From: JAABRU01 sp041390465
GTDB taxonomy: Bacteria; Desulfobacterota; Desulfobacteria; Desulfobacterales; Desulfococcaceae
NCBI GenBank assembly: GCA_041390465.1
Contig: JAWKPW010000019.1
Span: forward strand, 1-64,000
Reading direction: 5' to 3'
Length of the DNA stretch: 64,000 nucleotides
The notes under the pieces were generated by a model. That model saw only the letters and a program-made list of their open reading frames with translations, did not search any database and was not told the DNA's origin. Of this stretch, positions 54,591 to 63,028 are shown piece by piece. Made by a program: the position numbers and the translations under genes. The first letter of the stretch is position 1, and each line of letters begins with the position of its first letter.

Positions 54591-55250
54591 ATCGCCATAA
54601 TGAAATCCTTTGAAAGCTCAGATTTGATTAAGCACATGTTTTCTTTGGAAGAAAACCAGTTGTCTGTCAGCACATATCTGAATTTCAGATGATTTGCAGT
54701 GCAGATTTTCAGCATATCGCGAAGCATTTCATTTTTTGTAACTTTGCTTTTCCGGCGGATACGTCCGGTTTTCGGATCGCTGAACAGCACCGGTTTATGA
54801 ATTATTTCATAAGCAACCGGAATATCAACATTTTTTGAATGATAAAGACAGTTAAGAATATTGACACCTTTCACAGTTCTGTTTTTGCTGTGATCATGAT
54901 GCCATGTGATGATTTCATTTTCATCTGTCCACTGTTTTTCTTCGACTGTGTCATCAAATATGAGAACACCGTCATCGGATTCGACTGAGCGGACAGTTTC
55001 TTTGACCAGCATCCATAAATCTTTGGAATCAAAGTCTGATCCTGCCAAAAAATCAGTGATTTTGTCATGACCGATCTGGTTATCAGGCAGATTGGAAAGC
55101 CCGGTTGCAGTTGTATAACTGAACGAACTTAAAAGATAATCGCTGTATAATTCAAGAAATTCTTTTTTCATGAAAATATTATATCAGTTTAACAAAGAAC
55201 AGCAACAAAATATTAATAAAAAAATAGCAACAAAAAAATCAATGGCGTAA
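54590..55250 (-). mobile_element. Truncated DDE transposase (IS4/IS701-like) replacing the serpin junction
   Basis: The minus-strand frame starts at ATG 55171 (MKKEFLELYSDYLLSSFSYT) and shows FDDTVEEKQWTDENEIITWH, NVDIPVAYEII and RYVLTDNWFSSKENMCLIKS, which carry the first Asp residues of a DDE transposase. After KDFIMAI it runs into antisense serpin sequence at about 54590, so the C-terminal half with the catalytic Glu is gone. Its left end lies near 55250, where serpin 2 begins. No clear terminal inverted repeats or target duplication are seen. It is a fragment of an inactive element. Confidence 0.8.
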
Positions 55251-55256
55251 CATCAG

Positions 55257-56154
55257 ATCTTCGAAAGAATTGGATGTCGGAGAAAAGAAAAGCGCGCTTA
55301 TGAACTGCATATTGCCAATGCCTGTGGGTGCAGCAAGGCTGTCCGCTTAAAGAATTCACGGATCTGCTTGATGAACAGTATGCTGCGGGGCTGGGACAGT
55401 GCAATTTTGCCGGTGCTGCAGGAAAAAGAAACCCGGCAAATGATAAACGCATGGGTAAGAAGACAAAACCCGTGACAAAATACCAGAACTGATAGCCCCC
55501 AGGTACTGGACATGACCCGGCTTGTTCTCACCAATGCGGTTTATTTCAAAGGCATGTGGGCCGAAAGTAAGTTTAAAAAAGAGCAGACACAACCTGCTCC
55601 CTTCACTCTGGCGGACGGAAACATCAGTCGGGTTTCCCTGATGCATCAGAAAAGGAAATTTCGGCTATTTCAGAACAAAAGATTTGCAGGTGCTTGAAAT
55701 GCCTTATGAAGGGATGAAGTATTTCCATGTCATTCTGCCAAAGGAAAAAGACGGCCTGAAAAATCTGGGAACATCGCTTACAGCGCAGATCTGGAGCAGT
55801 GGCTTCCGAAATGGAAAAGAGGTGCTGGTATGGGTGCGAAATTCAGAATGACCTCCCAGTTCATGCTGGCCGATGTGCTGCGGTCTTTGGGCATGACAGA
55901 TGCGTTCTCCGCTTCAGCGGATTTTTCCGGGGATGACCGGAAAAAAGATCTGTTTGTTTCAACCGTGATCCACAAGGCTTTTGCGGATGTCAATGGGGAG
56001 GGTACTGAGGCTGGCACAACCGCTGTGGTGATGGCAAGATCTGCGGCAGTTCCATCATCGGTTTTCCGTGCGGATCATCGCTTCCTTTTCTCATCCGTGA
56101 CAATGCTCGGCATGCATTCTCTTTCTCGGCAGGATGAATCCGGATTCGCAGGAA
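55257..56154 (+). pseudogene. Serpin 2, 5'-truncated and frameshifted
   Basis: The similarity to serpin 1 starts at its KELDVGEKK segment and continues through VLTNAVYFKGMW and QVLEMPYEG into the part serpin 1 lacks: SQFMLADVLRSLGMTDAF, the hinge EGTEAGTTAVV, FRADHRFLF and, in another frame, ILFLGRMNPDS. At least five indels and stops break it. The upstream third (signal peptide and first helices) is absent. Together with serpin 1 it outlines one complete serpin, so deletion between tandem copies, aided by the transposon, is likely. Confidence 0.8.
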
Positions 56155-56711
56155 TGAACAGGATTTATATAATTGTTTCAGGAATATACAAATAATGGAT
56201 CAAATCTCCTGATGATTTATGCAGGGGCTGGTTTCAAACCCGCGCCTGCGCCCTTTCTCAATCGGTCTGATCTGAAATTGCAGGTCAGGTCAGCGTCCCG
56301 GATCAGTTCCTATCGCAGTTTTTGTATTTTTCCCCGGCAGACCTTCCCGTATGGCATTTCTGCCTGCGTTTTCCCGCAAAAAGGCAAGGTTTTTCCAATC
56401 CGCAGCTGTGCCCGTATTTATGGCAGAAATCCCGGTAATACCTGGCCCATTTCCTGTAATGAATGCGGTATGGTTCCCCTGAGACTTTCTTCTTTCAAAA
56501 GAGACTTCAAAATCTGTGTGAATCTCGAGGAATCCAAATCATTTTTTTTTCTTGACTTTCAGAATAAGAATTTGTATGAAATATGCACAGGTAATTTCAG
56601 AATTTTCTCAAACCTGTCCCTTCCTGTCACTCTATCTTGCAGACTGCCGGATTTGCGGGTAAAAATCCCTGAAAGGCAGGAATTATTGACTGATCATAAA
56701 ATCCACATCAG
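56155..56711. other. 557-base stretch without a recognised gene
   Basis: The longest frame (about 180 codons, plus strand) has no family resemblance and unlike codon use. An AGAGFKPAP-type sequence near 56225 is a widespread short intergenic repeat. A CysXXCys-like remnant (CNECG) near 56455 hints at a decayed gene but cannot be supported. Confidence 0.5.
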
Positions 56712-57076
56712 ATGAAAGCACGCCTGACACTCAGACCAGGTGGAAAAGGGCAAGAAAGCCTGCCAAACTTTACGGTGACCGGCTGTTCCGTGTGCGTTAC
56801 CGTTACGATGAAAAAACAGGAAACGGTTCAAAACTGTGGAACTGATTGTTGAGGAAACCGACTGGGAACCTCCGGAAAAGGGCATTTCAGGTGACAAAAC
56901 TGTGGGAATACGGGTTGACTATGGGAAAAAGACCTGCGAACAGAGGTGAGAAAAGCAGGCGGAGTATGGGACGGACGGGGAACGAAGCGCTGGCGCGCAT
57001 CTGCGGTATGACAGGGTCGCGCGGGACTCGGACTCTGAATCGGATCATCTGGCCGGACATTCCGGAAAGATCGTGA
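56712..57076 (+). pseudogene. Degenerate small conserved protein (LRPG/VELIVEE family)
   Basis: Across frames the sequence reads MKARLTLRPGGKG, YGDRLFRVRYRYDEKTG, KTVELIVEETDWEPP, VGIRVDYGKKDLRTEVRKAG then GVWDG, LRYDRVA and finally IIWPDIPERS. This matches the order of a widespread, uncharacterised small protein of about 130 residues often found in accessory regions. Four or more frame changes and an internal stop break it. No function is known. Confidence 0.65.
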
Positions 57077-57118
57077 AACCGGAACTGTTACTGACGGTTC
57101 GGAGACGAACCCGTAAAA

Positions 57119-57297
57119 GCATATAATAATATATGCCTGCTGGTGGTGGAAAGCATACAGTATTATATGCTTTTGGGATTTGCATATAGTATTATATACC
57201 TGACAGGTTTCAGAAAGCATATAGTACTGTATGCTTTGAAAGTATATAATACTATATGCAGTATATAGTATTATATGCAAGCATACATTTTATATGC
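57119..57297. repeat. Array of seven 17-18-base palindromes, consensus GCATATAGTATTATATGC
   Basis: Palindromes start at 57119, 57153, 57182, 57217, 57242, 57261 and 57281. Each has the half-site GCATATA or a one-base variant, and most have A/T-only centres. Start-to-start spacing is 19-35 bases. There is no gene inside. Direct operators, iterons or a binding cluster for a DNA-bridging protein are possible. Confidence 0.8.
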
Positions 57298-57369
57298 TTT
57301 AAGTAGGTTCATGGGGTCCGTATAATCACTGGTTATATTTTATTTAACATTTTGATATAAAACAATGAT

Positions 57370-57554
57370 GGGACTTCCTATACTGATTTTTTTAATTTAT
57401 AATTCAATATGTTATTTAGAATTTGTATAAGCAGTATTATGGGTGTATCATTTAACATATTGTATTTGTTATATATATAAAAAATCAGTGTGTTTTTAAA
57501 AATATAATAATATTAATTGGTTATTTTTTTATCAGTACGTTCAGACCCACTACC
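57370..57554. repeat. AT-rich MITE-like element, copy 2
   Basis: 185 bases from GGGACTTCCT to GACCCACTACC, colinear with 15652-15835, including the shared GGGTGTAT(T/C)ATTTAACATA and ATATAATAATATTAATT segments. It separates the palindrome array from the small membrane-protein gene. Confidence 0.75.
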
Positions 57555-57580
57555 AAACAATAAAAAAAGTGAAACAAAAA

Positions 57581-57770
57581 ATGAGAAATAGTTATCATAA
57601 AGTAATGGTTGACTTTTTTGTTTCCTGGCCTACCGAATTTTTTGATAGCAAGGACTTTGAAAGCCGAAGGATATGATAGAAAATGGCGAGAAGCATGGCG
57701 TTGGACTTTTTTATGGTTTGGTATTTACATTGGCTTTGCAGTAATAGGAATTTTTATTAGTCGTTTATAA
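57581..57770 (+). pseudogene. Small membrane protein, split by a frameshift
   Basis: Frame one from ATG 57581 reads MRNSYHKVMVDFFVSWPTEF then FDSKDFE and stops 31 codons in. Frame two continues KAEGYDRKWREAWRWTF and ends in a TM helix with GIYIGFAVIGIFISRL at 57770. Joined by a one-base change near 57660 they give about 63 residues with one C-terminal TM. The family is unknown. It lies upstream of the toxin-antitoxin pair. Confidence 0.5.
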
Positions 57771-57798
57771 ATATAGACTTTCAGAAAATGTCTGTCTG

Positions 57799-57834
57799 AA
57801 AAACCCCAAGGGTTTCCAAAACCCTTGGGGTTTT
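57799..57834. terminator. Strong hairpin of the AACCC family
   Basis: AAACCCCAAGGGTTT pairs with AAACCCTTGGGGTTTT around TCC. It follows the small membrane protein stop by about 30 bases and insulates the TA pair. Confidence 0.65.
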
Positions 57835-57944
57835 CGCAGGACAATCTTTATCTTAAAAACTATATATTACATAATGTCAGTTTGATATGACAACCTGAGA
57901 AATATTGCCACACTAATATATTACTTGAAACTCGGAGATTGAAA

Positions 57945-58190
57945 ATGAGACATACATTAAAGTTGGATTTGCCGGAAGATGCATACATCTTATTAATGAA
58001 ATTATCCCAGCAAATCGGTCAACTTCCGGAAGTTTTGGCTACCAAATGGATAATTTCTGAAGCCCAAAAACAAATTGATGATCCTATGGAAAAATTTATC
58101 GGAAAATTTTCTATAAGTGACAACGATTGGGCAGATAATCATGACCGATATATTGGAGAGAAAATAAACGAAAAGATGAAAGCCGAATAG
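57945..58190 (+). CDS. VapB-type antitoxin candidate
   Basis: 81 residues, MRHTLKLDLPEDAYILLMKL, with a helical body (QIGQLPEVLATKWIISEA) and a charged C-terminus (DRYIGEKINEKMKAE) suited to wrap a toxin. The N-terminal beta-strand then helix fits a ribbon-helix-helix protein. The start follows GGAG. Its TAG stop ends at the base before the ATG of the PIN gene, a typical TA arrangement. Confidence 0.72.
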   Translation: MRHTLKLDLPEDAYILLMKLSQQIGQLPEVLATKWIISEAQKQIDDPMEKFIGKFSISDNDWADNHDRYIGEKINEKMKAE

Positions 58191-58607
58191 ATGAATAAGA
58201 TATTTTCAGACACTTCAGGATGGGGACACCTCATTGATTCAAATCAGAAATACCATAAGTTGGCAACGAATATTTATCGGGATTCTCGTAATAAAGGTAT
58301 CAAAATTGTTACAACCAATTATGTCATTACCGAACTTGTCGCTCTTTTGCTCAGCCCCCTTCGTATTCATTATTCAGTTATTACTGAATTTATCAACTGC
58401 ATGAAGGTTTCCCCGCATATTGAAATAATTCATATTGATCCATCACTTGATGAACAGACATGGCAGTTGTTTTCAAAAAGAGCGGATAAAGGATGGAGTC
58501 TTATCGACTGTTCAAGTTTTGTTGTCATGCAAAAACTTGGAATAACGGAATCTTTCACTACCGACCACCATTTTGAGCAGGCGGGTTTTATCCGCTTGCT
58601 CAAATGA
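58191..58607 (+). CDS. vapC: PIN-domain toxin (VapC-type ribonuclease)
   Basis: 138 residues with the PIN fold acidic set: FSDTSG near residue 7, ITELVAL near 46, LIDCSSFVV near 103 and the second Asp of TTDHHFEQAGF near 122. VapC enzymes cut tRNA or rRNA and are held inactive by VapB. It directly abuts the antitoxin gene. The pair lies in a patch of mobile elements and decayed genes, consistent with horizontal transfer. Confidence 0.85.
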   Translation: MNKIFSDTSGWGHLIDSNQKYHKLATNIYRDSRNKGIKIVTTNYVITELVALLLSPLRIHYSVITEFINCMKVSPHIEIIHIDPSLDEQTWQLFSKRADKGWSLIDCSSFVVMQKLGITESFTTDHHFEQAGFIRLLK

Positions 58608-58621
58608 AACATAAAAATATA

Positions 58622-58688
58622 AACCGGCGCTGAACTCGGACGCAAAAGGGTTCCGGTCGCTGCGCTCCCTCCACCCTTTGCGCCGGTT
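58622..58688. terminator. Structured hairpin after vapC
   Basis: AACCGGCGC pairs with GCGCCGGTT, and inside it CGCAAAAGGG pairs with CCCTTTGCG, around a loop with GGTCGCTGCGCTCCCTCC. The downstream ATTT is too short for a classic T-run. The GC content contrasts with the flanking AT-rich DNA. Confidence 0.5.
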
Positions 58689-58986
58689 ATTTCAGAAAGT
58701 TGCCAGAACGATCTAATGCTTTTTCCAAAAAAACGGCATATCCTCCGTCAGCCTGCATGTTACGTAACCTGCCAAATCCTTTGGAAGAACACTCTTTCCT
58801 CTCCTGTGATTACCGGATTTGCGATCTCCACGGATGCGTGCCGGTACATGGTGTTTGCATATTTTTCGTAACCAACATTTTTTCATTGCATACCGGAGAA
58901 AACAGATCAAAATCACCCGGAAAAGCATCTGCCGGGAAATTTACGCCCAAAACCAGAGCAGCATCCGCATCAAAAAAGAGGAAACC
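58689..58986. other. 298-base intergenic stretch
   Basis: No gene is recognised. It must hold the promoter of the tetR gene; no operator palindrome is evident. Confidence 0.4.
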
Positions 58987-59560
58987 GTGATACGGAATCT
59001 GGAAAAAATATTCACTGCCGCGCTGAAAATCAGCAATGAAAAAGGGTTTCAGGCCATGAGCATGCGGGATCTGAGTGCAGAAACCGGTCTGAGCACAGGC
59101 GGCGCTCTATGCCTATTTTTCCGGCAAGGAGGATCTGCTGAACATGATGATGCACCACCTGCGCACCGCAGTTCTGCAGACAATGGAAAGTTACATCCGT
59201 CCCGAAGCCGATGCCTCTGAAAAACTGGAAATGATGATCAGGGTTCATCTTTATTTAAGCGAAGCCATGCAGCCCCTGTTTTATTTTTCCTATATGGAAA
59301 CCAAAAATATGTCCAAATCCCAGCGGGACATGGTCATAGCAGACAGTGATGCCACAGAAAAGATCATCGCTGATATTGTCCGGGAGGGAACGCAGGAAGG
59401 TATTTTCAAAAATGTCAGTCCGGACATGAGCGCGGGTGTCATCAAGGCCATGCTGCAGGAATGGTATCTGAAACGGAAAAAATATGCCAAAAGGGATGTA
59501 TCCGTGGATCAGTATGCGGATTTTGTGCAAAACGCGGCAATGTCATTTTTGAAAAAATGA
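58987..59560 (+). pseudogene. TetR-family regulator, split by a one-base insertion
   Basis: A GTG start at 58987 follows GAGG. The helix-turn-helix spans the break: MSMRDLSAETGLSTGG in frame one, then LYAYFSGKEDLLNMMMHH in frame two, joined if one base is removed near 59105 (GGCGGCGCTCTATGCC). The C-terminal ligand domain (LEMMIRVHLYLSEAMQPLFY onward) is intact to residue 190. It is either inactivated in the DNA-binding domain or the result of a base-call error. No regulated neighbour is obvious. Confidence 0.78.
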
Positions 59561-59666
59561 ATTATAAAAAAGTTAGGGAGTTGCTTAAAAAATTCCCTTT
59601 ATTTTTACTTTGTTTAACTGAACCTTTCCATATCACACTTTTTTCGTCCGTGACGTTCAAGAGTAA

Positions 59667-59803
59667 TACCGATTCTCCTTTGATTTTGACCGCAAAGGAC
59701 ACAAAGAGGGCACAAAGGCCGCAAAAAACGGACGGCACTGTGCAAAATCTGCGGAGAATCGGCTTTGCATTCCGCAACGTATGGTTTAAACCGAAAATCG
59801 GTA
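59667..59803. mobile_element. TA-flanked MITE, copy 3
   Basis: The left end TACCGATTCTCCTTTGATTT and right end AAAATCGGTA flank a 137-base core with ACCGCAAAGGACACAAAG and CTGCGGAGAATCGGC. Its right end is seven bases from the queD start codon. Confidence 0.7.
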
Positions 59804-59810
59804 TAAGACA

Positions 59811-60197
59811 ATGCCCAAAGAAATATACGAAATATATGTGAAAACCCATTTTTCCGCTGCCCATTCCCTGCGCGGATATCCCGGAGACTGCGCCCGTCTG
59901 CATGGCCACAACTGGATTATCGAAGCCTTTGTTCGTTGCACCAGACTGGATGAGATTGGCATAGGCATTGATTTCCGCGATATCAGGCAGTCTGTCAAAG
60001 ATGTGCTGTCCGGGCTGGATCATTGCAATCTCAATGAGCTGGAGCCTTTCCGCAATACCAATCCCACATCGGAAAACATTGCCCGCCATCTTTACAGGGA
60101 ACTGAGCCGGAAAATCAATTCTGATGAGATCCGCATTTCCAAAATCAAGGTTTCCGAAACTCCGGGTGCAGGTGCTTTTTACTGGGAGGAACCTTGA
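59811..60197 (+). CDS. queD: 6-carboxy-5,6,7,8-tetrahydropterin synthase
   Basis: 128 residues, PTPS/QueD fold: zinc-binding THFSAAHSLRGYPGDCARLH with HGHNW, giving the QueD-type CxxxHGH motif, then IDFRDIRQSV, LDHCNLNEL and NPTSENIARHL. It makes carboxytetrahydropterin from dihydroneopterin triphosphate on the route to queuosine. The ATG at 59811 has no good ribosome site because the MITE ends just upstream. Its stop overlaps queE. Confidence 0.93.
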   Translation: MPKEIYEIYVKTHFSAAHSLRGYPGDCARLHGHNWIIEAFVRCTRLDEIGIGIDFRDIRQSVKDVLSGLDHCNLNELEPFRNTNPTSENIARHLYRELSRKINSDEIRISKIKVSETPGAGAFYWEEP

Positions 60198-60838
60198 CCT
60201 TTCTCAAAGTGAATGAAATATTTTACAGCATACAGGGGGAATCCTCTTTTGCCGGAAATCCCTGTGTTTTCATACGCCTGAGCGGATGCAACCTTCGCTG
60301 CGCCTACTGCGACACCTCTTATGCCCATGAAGACGGGGAGAGAATGGAATTGTCCGCAATTATGAAAAGAGCGGCATCCTTCGGATGTTCCCTTGTGGAA
60401 ATCACAGGCGGGGAACCGCTTCTGCAGGCGGGAACGCCTTTGCTGATTTCCGCTCTCATTGAAAAAGATTTCCATGTGCTGCTGGAAACCAACGGCACGC
60501 AAAATATCGGGAAAATCGATCCGCGCTGTGTCCGGATTGTGGACATCAAATGTCCGGGCAGCGGGGAGCATGAAAAAAATGATTTTGGGAATCTGGAGAG
60601 GATTACACCCAGGGATGAAATCAAATTTGTCATTGGCGACAGAAAAGATTATGATTTTGCTGTGCAAATATTGAAACAGATCCGGGCCGGGGCAGAAAAT
60701 CCCGTGCATTTTTCCCCTGTGCATGGAAAACTGCATCCCCGTATGCTGGCAGAATGGATGCTGGCGGATCGCATACAGGCAAAACTGCATCTGCAACTGC
60801 ACAAGTATGTATGGCCACCGGAGCAGAGGGGCGTATAG
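60194..60838 (+). CDS. queE: 7-carboxy-7-deazaguanine synthase
   Basis: 214-residue radical-SAM enzyme: the cluster motif CNLRCAYC (CX3CX2C) near residue 33, FYSIQGESSFAGNPCVFIRL before it, and the SAM-binding ITGGEPLLQ. It converts the QueD product to carboxy-deazaguanine. The start is a TTG overlapping the queD stop by four bases. queC and queF are not present here. Confidence 0.94.
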   Translation: MTFLKVNEIFYSIQGESSFAGNPCVFIRLSGCNLRCAYCDTSYAHEDGERMELSAIMKRAASFGCSLVEITGGEPLLQAGTPLLISALIEKDFHVLLETNGTQNIGKIDPRCVRIVDIKCPGSGEHEKNDFGNLERITPRDEIKFVIGDRKDYDFAVQILKQIRAGAENPVHFSPVHGKLHPRMLAEWMLADRIQAKLHLQLHKYVWPPEQRGV

Positions 60839-60980
60839 CACAGCAGGCAGGGGAGCAAAATCCCCTGTCCGAAGTCCGGATTTTTCACCGGATTGGATGG
60901 GTGACAGCCCTGCTCCGTTTCATTCTCCAAAATTCAATGCGGCTGTGCATTGCCCAAAACTGCATTCCATAAAAACACCG

Positions 60981-61382
60981 TCATTCAATATCAATCCATA
61001 AAAGTGCAGGTTCCATCTCTATGGCATCACGCGGATGCTCTTTTTCATTTTTTTTGCAGGAAAACTGTATATTGTAGAGGGTGGGCTTTCCTGTTTTCAG
61101 AGAGAATTTTATGGGATTTTTGACCCTGTCCAACTCTGCACCGCATTGGTCACAGTGCCGGGATGAAGAAATCAGATAATTCATTGTCATCAGAAAAAAG
61201 ACAGAGGGCAGAAACAGCAGAATCCATACAAAAACCGTCTTGAATTCAATTCGGAACACAGCACCGAATGTCAGGACGTGTATGACAAACATGAGGATTG
61301 AGAGGACAAGGGGAACAGAAAAGACTGCGGTCCAGTATATCCCCACAATTTTAAAAAAAAGGGCAAGTTTGATTTTTGGCAA
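60981..61382 (-). CDS. Membrane protein with two TM pairs and a CxxC motif
   Basis: 133 residues: hydrophobic segments near 5-38 (LFFKIVGIYWTAVFSVPLVL onward) and 48-70 (VFVWILLFLPSVFFLMTMNY), then a soluble part with CDQCG near 78 and a later Cys. The family is not recognised. It stands 34 bases downstream of waaA on the same strand. Confidence 0.6.
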   Translation of the reverse strand: MPKIKLALFFKIVGIYWTAVFSVPLVLSILMFVIHVLTFGAVFRIEFKTVFVWILLFLPSVFFLMTMNYLISSSRHCDQCGAELDRVKNPIKFSLKTGKPTLYNIQFSCKKNEKEHPRDAIEMEPALLWIDIE

Positions 61383-61416
61383 AATTGGCTCCTTTCACTG
61401 AAAAACCCTGACCGGA

Positions 61417-62820
61417 TCATGTCTTTTCTCTTGTCCCAAGAGACAGGGATATCTCTTTTTCCTGTAATATCTGCATCCTTTCCGTTTCTTCCGGCAATTT
61501 GATTTTTCTGCCATCTTTGCCCAGTGAAACAGAATTCCGGATAGCTGCCACCGTGCGTTCCACCGCTCCCCGGTTTTCGCAGAACACACGATGCCCCTGT
61601 TTTCCGGCTTCACGGGCTCTGTTTTCATTGCGCAGAAAATCAAGGGCGGCTTTGCAAAAAGACTCCTGATCCCGCACCTGCACGGCGGCTTCGGCTTCCA
61701 TGAGCATTTGTGAAATTTCGGCAAAATCACTCATATGCGGTCCAAACAGCACCGGTCTGGCCAGCGCAGCAGGCTCCAGGGGATTGTGACCGCCCAAAGG
61801 AACAAGACTGCCGCCCACAAAGGCAATATCTGACAGCCCATACAAATTTTTGAGCACACCGATGCGATCCACCGCCATCACATCCCAGACAGGAGATGGG
61901 TTTTCTTCCACTTCTGCCATTTTTCGCGCACCATATCCCCGCTCTCTGAAAATTCGGCATACGATCCCGGCCCGATCCGGGTTTCGGGGAGCAATGATCA
62001 GCGCGAGTTCCGGAACATGATGTTTCAGGGCAGCATACACAATTGAAACAATATGCTCCTCTCCCTCATGCGTGCTTCCCGCAATCAGAATCTTTCTGCC
62101 CGGATCAATGCCCAGGTTTTCCCTCATCTGCCGGAGAGAACGCTCATCCGGGGCAGTTACGGGCTGATCAAATTTCATATTGCCGGTAAGGACAATCCGA
62201 TCCGGACTGACGCCAACCTGCCGGAATCTCTGTGCATCAGCACGGGACTGGGGACATATTTTTTCAAAGCACTGAAACAGGGGTTTGGTGAAAAAGGAAA
62301 ATTTCCGGTATGCTGCAAAGGATTTGGCCGACAGTCTTGTATTTACCAGAAAAACCGGAATCTGCCTCCGCCGCATCTCCATAAGAAAATTGGGCCAGAT
62401 GTCAGTTTCCACAATGACCGCAAGATCCGGATCAATGCGTGAAACAATGTGTTTTACGGAAAAAATGAGATCATAGGGAAAGTGAAAGACAGCACAAACA
62501 TGCTCCCGGATCAGACGATGGGCTGTTTCAATCCCGGTTTGCGTGGAAGCGGAAAAAACAATTTCTGTCCGGGGAAAATGCTCTGTCCATGCCTTTACCA
62601 GCGGCACAGCAGAAATCACCTCTCCCACGGAAAGCGCATGAATCCACACCCGTCTGCATTTCCCCGGTTCCGTAACGCGGCTTCGGCCCGGAATCGGTGT
62701 CAGTCCCAAACGGTGCAAAACAGTTTTTCTCCGTTTGGGGGACAGCAAAATGATGGGAAAGAGCAGAGGAAGCCCCATTGTCAATGCCCAGCACAGGAGA
62801 ATATTGTACACAGTCATCAT
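61417..62820 (-). CDS. waaA: 3-deoxy-D-manno-octulosonic acid (Kdo) transferase
   Basis: 467 residues. An N-terminal membrane anchor (about 1-25) is followed by a GT30 fold: RVWIHALSVGEVISAVPLVK, ETDIWPNF, NTRLS, GNMKFDQP, LIAGSTHEGEE, and GGSLVPLGGHNPLEPAAL near residue 338. It adds Kdo to lipid IVA on the inner face of the inner membrane. The C-terminus is about 35 residues longer than E. coli WaaA (425). It supports a Gram-negative LPS-bearing host. Confidence 0.95.
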   Translation of the reverse strand: MMTVYNILLCWALTMGLPLLFPIILLSPKRRKTVLHRLGLTPIPGRSRVTEPGKCRRVWIHALSVGEVISAVPLVKAWTEHFPRTEIVFSASTQTGIETAHRLIREHVCAVFHFPYDLIFSVKHIVSRIDPDLAVIVETDIWPNFLMEMRRRQIPVFLVNTRLSAKSFAAYRKFSFFTKPLFQCFEKICPQSRADAQRFRQVGVSPDRIVLTGNMKFDQPVTAPDERSLRQMRENLGIDPGRKILIAGSTHEGEEHIVSIVYAALKHHVPELALIIAPRNPDRAGIVCRIFRERGYGARKMAEVEENPSPVWDVMAVDRIGVLKNLYGLSDIAFVGGSLVPLGGHNPLEPAALARPVLFGPHMSDFAEISQMLMEAEAAVQVRDQESFCKAALDFLRNENRAREAGKQGHRVFCENRGAVERTVAAIRNSVSLGKDGRKIKLPEETERMQILQEKEISLSLGTREKT

Positions 62821-62947
62821 GATTTCGTTTTTTCTTTCATTCTTTCAGGCACAGCGGCAAAATTTCACGGAAAAAATTATCGTTGCCGGTTCAGCGGTTC
62901 TGCCGGTTTTGTATCAATCATAAATTATCCCCTGAAAAAGTCAAACG

Positions 62948-62983
62948 AAAAAAGCCCGCTTCCCAAAGGGAAACGGGCTTTCA
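62948..62983 (-). terminator. Rho-independent terminator of the tetR gene
   Basis: On the minus strand, AAAGCCCGTTTCCC pairs with GGGAAGCGGGCTTT and a run of T follows. It lies 45 bases beyond the tetR stop. Confidence 0.8.
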
Positions 62984-63028
62984 TTTTTTTCAGCAGATCC
63001 GGACTTGTGCCCAAAAGAGAAACATTCA

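Noticed and set aside
56173..56715. 180-codon frame downstream of serpin 2
   Set aside because: No domain, signal or ribosome site, and it spans a common AGAGFKPAP repeat.
57119..57297. Plasmid or phage replication iterons
   Set aside because: No replication initiator gene is near, and the units are palindromes rather than direct iterons; kept only as a weak alternative.
58622..58688. Integron attC site after the TA pair
   Set aside because: The ends do not fit RYYYAAC and GTTRRRY, and no integrase or cassette array is seen.
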